Shown piece by piece: positions 29,207 through 32,394 of a DNA stretch of 32,394 nucleotides. Below the pieces are notes generated by a model, which was not told where the DNA came from, made no database searches, and saw only the letters and a list, made by a program, of their open reading frames with translations. The stretch comes from DAOTZU01 sp034433995 (GTDB lineage: Bacteria; Chloroflexota; Anaerolineae; UBA1429), in contig DAOTZU010000005.1 in NCBI GenBank assembly GCA_034433995.1, positions 1 through 32,394 on the forward strand. Reading direction: 5' to 3'. Numbering within the stretch: position 1 is the stretch's first letter; each line of letters starts with the position of its first letter. The translations under genes and the position numbers were made by a program.

Positions 29207-30103
29207 ATGACTCAAGTCCTTTCGCCGCAGGAGCTTCGCCGCTACAAAGAGGCCGCCCGCGCCCGGCGCATCGCCAATGCGGTCTTTTTTCAACTGGTGG
29301 TGACCATTTTTGCTGCCATTTTTTTCCTGCCGTTCCTTTGGTTGCTGCTTTCAAGCTTTAAATCAAATGCTGAGCTGATCAAGTTTCCGCCTACCTTCTG
29401 GCCGGAGAAGGTCGTCCTGAATAACTGGCCCCGGGTGCTGCGCCAGTATCCCTTTGGCATCTGGTTCCAGAACACGCTGTTCATCTCGGCCAACGCCGCC
29501 CTGGGTTCGGTGATCTCTAACTCGTTGGTGGCCTATAGCTTCTCGCGCATCCGTTGGCTGGGACGCGGCTTGCTCTTTAGCATCTGCCTGAGCACCATGC
29601 TCCTGCCGGGATTGGTCACCATGATCCCAGTCTATATCATCTGGCGCAAAATTGGGCTTTTGGGCACCTTTTACCCCCTCACCGTGGGGCCGTGGTTCGG
29701 CTCGCCCTATTTCATCTTTCTGCTGGTGCAGTTCTTTCGCACCATTCCAGAGGAGCTGGGCGATGCCGCCCGGGTGGATGGCTGCCGCGAGTTTGGCATC
29801 TTTCGTCATGTCTTCCTGCCCCTCTCCAAGCCCGCCCTGGCCGTGGTGGCGCTCTTTGCCTTCATGGGCCACTGGGGCGACGTGATGGGACCGCTCATCT
29901 ACCTCAAGAAGCCCTCGATGTACACCCTCGCCCTCGGCCTGAAATTGATGCAAGACACCTCCTACCTGACGACCCCGGAGCGCTCCGAGTGGGCGGGGAT
30001 GATGGTTGGAGCGGCCGTGGCCGCCATTCCCGTCATCGTGCTCTTTTTCTTTACCCAGAGGACCTTCATCGAAGGCGTCACCTTCACAGGGCTGAAGGAG
30101 TGA
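29207..30103 (+). CDS. Carbohydrate ABC transporter permease (MalG/UgpE type)
   Basis: The partner permease has 298 residues. It opens with a charged N-terminus and a first helix at about 25-48 (FQLVVTIFAAIFFLPFLWLLLSS). SSFKSNAEL and WPEKVVLNNWPRVL are typical of MalG-type proteins. The EAA loop is at about 183-207 (ELGDAARVDGCREFGIFRHVFLP). It ends FIEGVTFTGLKE, close to the usual MalG-type ending. With the upstream permease it forms the membrane channel of a sugar importer. ATG 29207 lies 3 bases after the upstream stop, implying translational coupling. The exact sugar cannot be read from the sequence. Confidence 0.93.
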   Translation: MTQVLSPQELRRYKEAARARRIANAVFFQLVVTIFAAIFFLPFLWLLLSSFKSNAELIKFPPTFWPEKVVLNNWPRVLRQYPFGIWFQNTLFISANAALGSVISNSLVAYSFSRIRWLGRGLLFSICLSTMLLPGLVTMIPVYIIWRKIGLLGTFYPLTVGPWFGSPYFIFLLVQFFRTIPEELGDAARVDGCREFGIFRHVFLPLSKPALAVVALFAFMGHWGDVMGPLIYLKKPSMYTLALGLKLMQDTSYLTTPERSEWAGMMVGAAVAAIPVIVLFFFTQRTFIEGVTFTGLKE

Positions 30104-30239
30104 GGGAGGGCAGGGGAAGCTGATCCGTGGGGAGAAAGGGGGGAAACATGTCACCGTGATGGATCTCTGGTGAACGGTGTGGGTCGGTGCACTGGCATCT
30201 GTGTGACGTACGGTGGGGTGATTCCCCAAGGAGTTGCGC

Positions 30240-30253
30240 TGAGCCGCGGCTCA
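30240..30253. repeat. Perfect 14-bp palindrome before the binding-protein gene
   Basis: TGAGCCGCGGCTCA sits in the 255-bp gap between the second permease and the binding protein. An AGCCGACGGCTGATCGCTGA stretch follows near 30299, in the style of dispersed repeats. No clear promoter was seen in the gap. Confidence 0.4.
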
Positions 30254-30358
30254 TGATGGATCCATGCAGATGGAGTCGCGCCCAACGCGCGCCAGGCAGC
30301 AGCCGACGGCTGATCGCTGAAAGCTGAATGACCATTTTCAAAGGAGTAGGAGGAAAAC

Positions 30359-31837
30359 ATGGAAGAGCGTAATTCTCGGTCGCATATCACACGGCGACAA
30401 CTGCTCACATGGGGTGCCGTGGCAGGGATGGGGACACTGCTCGCCGCCTGCCAGCCCAAGGTCGTGGAGAAGGTCGTCAAAGAGACGGTGGTGGTGGAAA
30501 AGGAAAAGCCGGTGGAGGTGACCAAGATCGTCGAAAAGGAAAAGGAGGTCACCAAGGTCGTGCAGCAGCTCGTCACCCCCACACCGGCGCCTCCGAGAAA
30601 GATCAAGATGACCTTCTTTGTGGCTTGGGGCGGGGACTATGGCAAGAGGAATGCAGAAGTTGCCCAGATGTGGATGCAAAAGAACCCCAACGTCGAAATC
30701 GAGACATCCATAGGCCAAGACCTGCAACAGACCGTAGTCGCCATCGCGGGCGGCACGCCCCCCGATGTATCCCATCAGTTCTGGCTCTGGCTTCGCTCCC
30801 TCATCACCCAGGGCGTGTTGCTGGACCTCTCGGAACAGGTGGCAAACGCCAAGGGATCAAAGCGCGAGAACTTTAGCAAGGGCTATTGGGACATGTGCGA
30901 CGCCAAGGGCAAAACCTACGCCATCCCTTACTTCCAGGCGGGCGTGCGCCATGCCATGTTCTGGAACAAGACCTTGCTGGAGAAGGCTGGCCTGGATCCC
31001 GAAAAGCCCCCAAAAACACCCGATGAGTTGCTGATGGTGGGGGAGAAGCTGACCAAGTTCGATAGCAAGGGGCAGATCGAGATCCTGGGCTACGCCATAA
31101 CGGATTACCAGCCGCTGCACTATTGGGGCAGAGCCCTTGGGGTGGAGTGGTACGACCCGGTGCGGCGCCAGGTACGCTATAACCAGCCGGCCTTCTTGGA
31201 GTTCCTCAACAAACGGCTGGCCTATATCCAAAAGATCGGCTGGGACAAGATCGCCGCATGGTCTGACGCCCTGACCCAGGCCAAGCAGAACCCGTTCGTC
31301 TATGAAAAAACCGCCATCACGACCAGTCACGGCGACTGGTTTGTGTCCAACATCCGCAGCGGCAACCCCAAGCTGGAGGGCCGCTATGGCGTGACCTATG
31401 TCCCCAGCCCCATCGGCAAAAGGACGATCCTGGGCTACACCCACACCATGTGCATCCCCAAAGGCTCGAAAGAGAAGGAGGCCGCCTGGGCCTTTGTGGA
31501 TTGGGCCTGCGGTAGCGAAGAAGTGTGTGAGAAGGCCTACAAGGAGACGGGCTCTGTGGCCCCGTGGTTGCCCTGGCGATCCAAGCAAAAGTGGGACGCT
31601 CCGGACAAACTGCCCTTCACCGCTTGGTTCCTCAACACCCTCCAGGAAGCCGATTACTCGGGACCCGAAGACTATCCCGACCTGATCGGCATGATCGGCG
31701 TAGAGGCACAAACGCGCATCCAGAGCGCGGAACAGGCGATCTGGACCGGCCAGCTCAAGCCGGCGGAGGCGCTGCAGCGCCTGGACGCCGAGATCCAACC
31801 CCTGGTGGATCAGGCCATCAAGCAGTATAATCTGTAG
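30359..31837 (+). CDS. Extracellular solute-binding lipoprotein (family 1, sugar ABC importer)
   Basis: The 492-residue binding protein of the importer. Its N-terminus has a twin-arginine-like TRRQLL and the lipobox LLAAC (Cys31), followed by a Val/Glu/Lys-rich tether (about 35-70) and a Thr/Pro patch. The family 1 fold begins at KIKMTFFVAWGG; AGGTPPDVSHQF and the later PSPIGKRTILGYTHTMCIPKGSKEKEAAW are typical of the MalE/UgpB branch. Aromatic residues (HQFWLWLRS, AWFLNTLQ) could line a sugar site, but the ligand is not readable. The ATG follows GTAGGAGG. A 255-bp gap from the permeases allows a separate promoter or differential mRNA stability, often needed because binding proteins are made in excess. 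Confidence 0.94.
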   Translation: MEERNSRSHITRRQLLTWGAVAGMGTLLAACQPKVVEKVVKETVVVEKEKPVEVTKIVEKEKEVTKVVQQLVTPTPAPPRKIKMTFFVAWGGDYGKRNAEVAQMWMQKNPNVEIETSIGQDLQQTVVAIAGGTPPDVSHQFWLWLRSLITQGVLLDLSEQVANAKGSKRENFSKGYWDMCDAKGKTYAIPYFQAGVRHAMFWNKTLLEKAGLDPEKPPKTPDELLMVGEKLTKFDSKGQIEILGYAITDYQPLHYWGRALGVEWYDPVRRQVRYNQPAFLEFLNKRLAYIQKIGWDKIAAWSDALTQAKQNPFVYEKTAITTSHGDWFVSNIRSGNPKLEGRYGVTYVPSPIGKRTILGYTHTMCIPKGSKEKEAAWAFVDWACGSEEVCEKAYKETGSVAPWLPWRSKQKWDAPDKLPFTAWFLNTLQEADYSGPEDYPDLIGMIGVEAQTRIQSAEQAIWTGQLKPAEALQRLDAEIQPLVDQAIKQYNL

Positions 31838-31882
31838 CCGGGCCGATGGTTCTGCCCAATAAGCGTTGACGGCATGGCCGCT

Positions 31883-31927
31883 GCCAAGCCCTGAGCTCTG
31901 GGGTCTCCCCAAAGCTCGGGGCTTGGC
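31883..31927 (+). terminator. Long hairpin between the binding-protein and GH95-like genes
   Basis: GCCAAGCCC pairs with GGGCTTGGC, extended inward by GAGCT/AGCTC. No T tract follows, so it may attenuate rather than stop transcription into the downstream gene. Confidence 0.55.
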
Positions 31928-31977
31928 TTGTCGGAGATATGCGCAAGCTCAAGTTTGTTTTTAGGAGGAAGCTTCCA

Positions 31978-32394
31978 ATGCGTGAACCGAAAAACGGGGC
32001 CGAACCAGCCGATGCGATGCTGCTCTGGTTCGATGCGCCGGCGATGACCTTCCGAGAAGCGATACCTCTCGGCAATGGGCGCTTGGGGGCCATGGTCTTT
32101 GGTGGGGTGATGGATGAGCGTATCGTGCTCAACGAGAGTTCGCTTTGGTCGGGTTCGCCCCAGGATGCAGACCGCCCAGATGCCCACAAGGTCCTCCCCG
32201 AGATCCGCCGCCTGTTGCTGGCCGGCAAAAACGTGGAAGCCGAGGAATTGGTCATGGCCCATTTCGTCTGCCGGGGGCCTGGTTCGGGTCACGGGAAGGG
32301 CGCCAACGTGCCTTTTGGCTGCTACCAGGTTTTGGGGAACCGGCATTTATCCTTTCACCAAGTGGGCGTCACTTCGGCCGAGGGCACAGGTGTT
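31978..32394 (+). CDS. GH95 alpha-L-fucosidase-like glycosidase (3' partial)
   Basis: Only the first 139 codons are in the window. The text MLLWFDAPAMTFREAIPLGN (about 14-33), then GRLGAMVFGGVMDERIVLNE, SSLWSGSP and PEIRRLLLAGKNVEAEEL, is the characteristic N-terminal beta-domain opening of GH95 proteins, which include 1,2-alpha-L-fucosidases and some galactosidases. CYQVLGNRHLSF continues that domain. The catalytic barrel lies beyond the window, so activity cannot be judged. There is no signal peptide, so a cytoplasmic place is inferred. TTAGGAGGAAGC precedes ATG 31978. It follows the importer's binding-protein gene by 140 bp, suggesting a role on the imported sugar. Confidence 0.9.
   Translation, partial: MREPKNGAEPADAMLLWFDAPAMTFREAIPLGNGRLGAMVFGGVMDERIVLNESSLWSGSPQDADRPDAHKVLPEIRRLLLAGKNVEAEELVMAHFVCRGPGSGHGKGANVPFGCYQVLGNRHLSFHQVGVTSAEGTGV

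Overview
The window looks like a chromosomal segment of a GC-rich member of the Chloroflexota, probably an Anaerolineae- or Caldilineae-type heterotroph. This rests on style rather than on a marker gene. Secreted proteins carry long Pro/Thr linkers of the TPTPTATPT type, one ends in a -VWLPLVEGK tail, the sugar-binding lipoprotein has a Val/Glu/Lys-rich tether just after its lipobox cysteine, and UPF0332/MNT pairs and YtcJ-type amidohydrolases are frequent there. No rRNA, tRNA, CRISPR array, transposase or phage gene was found.

Layout. 1-1.4 kb: 3' part of a secreted Pro/Thr-rich protein with lectin-like folds. 1.5-2.2 kb: MNT nucleotidyltransferase/HEPN pair. 2.3-3.8 kb: gatB, closed by an intrinsic terminator. 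3.9-5.1 kb: glutamate dehydrogenase with its own terminator. 5.2-8.8 kb: a plus-strand cluster behind a near-consensus promoter, holding a Gfo/Idh/MocA oxidoreductase, a histone-deacetylase-fold hydrolase and an unusual helix-hairpin-helix/transmembrane/coiled-coil protein. 8.8-11.3 kb: a second apparent operon with a uronate-isomerase-like amidohydrolase, a flavin-reductase-like protein and an adenosine-specific-kinase-like protein.

11.4-24.2 kb is all on the minus strand and is mostly catabolic: a GH2-type glycosidase, a Tat/lipobox beta-helix protein resembling GH141, two sugar-isomerase-type TIM barrels with a decayed MFS-transporter fragment between them, two Tat-exported YtcJ-type amidohydrolase paralogues, and a metallo-beta-lactamase-fold hydrolase. 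24.5-28.0 kb holds a membrane hybrid histidine kinase and, convergent with it, a multidomain response regulator. 28.3-32.4 kb is a carbohydrate ABC importer (two permeases and a binding lipoprotein, no ATPase gene) followed by the start of a GH95 alpha-L-fucosidase-like gene that runs off the window.

As a working model, 11-32 kb is a glycan-use island: secreted lipoproteins attack glycans outside the cell, the ABC importer brings in oligosaccharides, GH2 and the TIM barrels process them inside, and the two-component pair may control it. The GH141-like and GH95-like genes together hint at a fucosylated substrate. The most unusual features are the shared leader blocks upstream of the two amidohydrolase paralogues, the HhH-TM-coiled-coil protein, the degenerate receiver in the kinase, the response regulator's architecture, and a 21-bp palindrome between the regulator and the importer.
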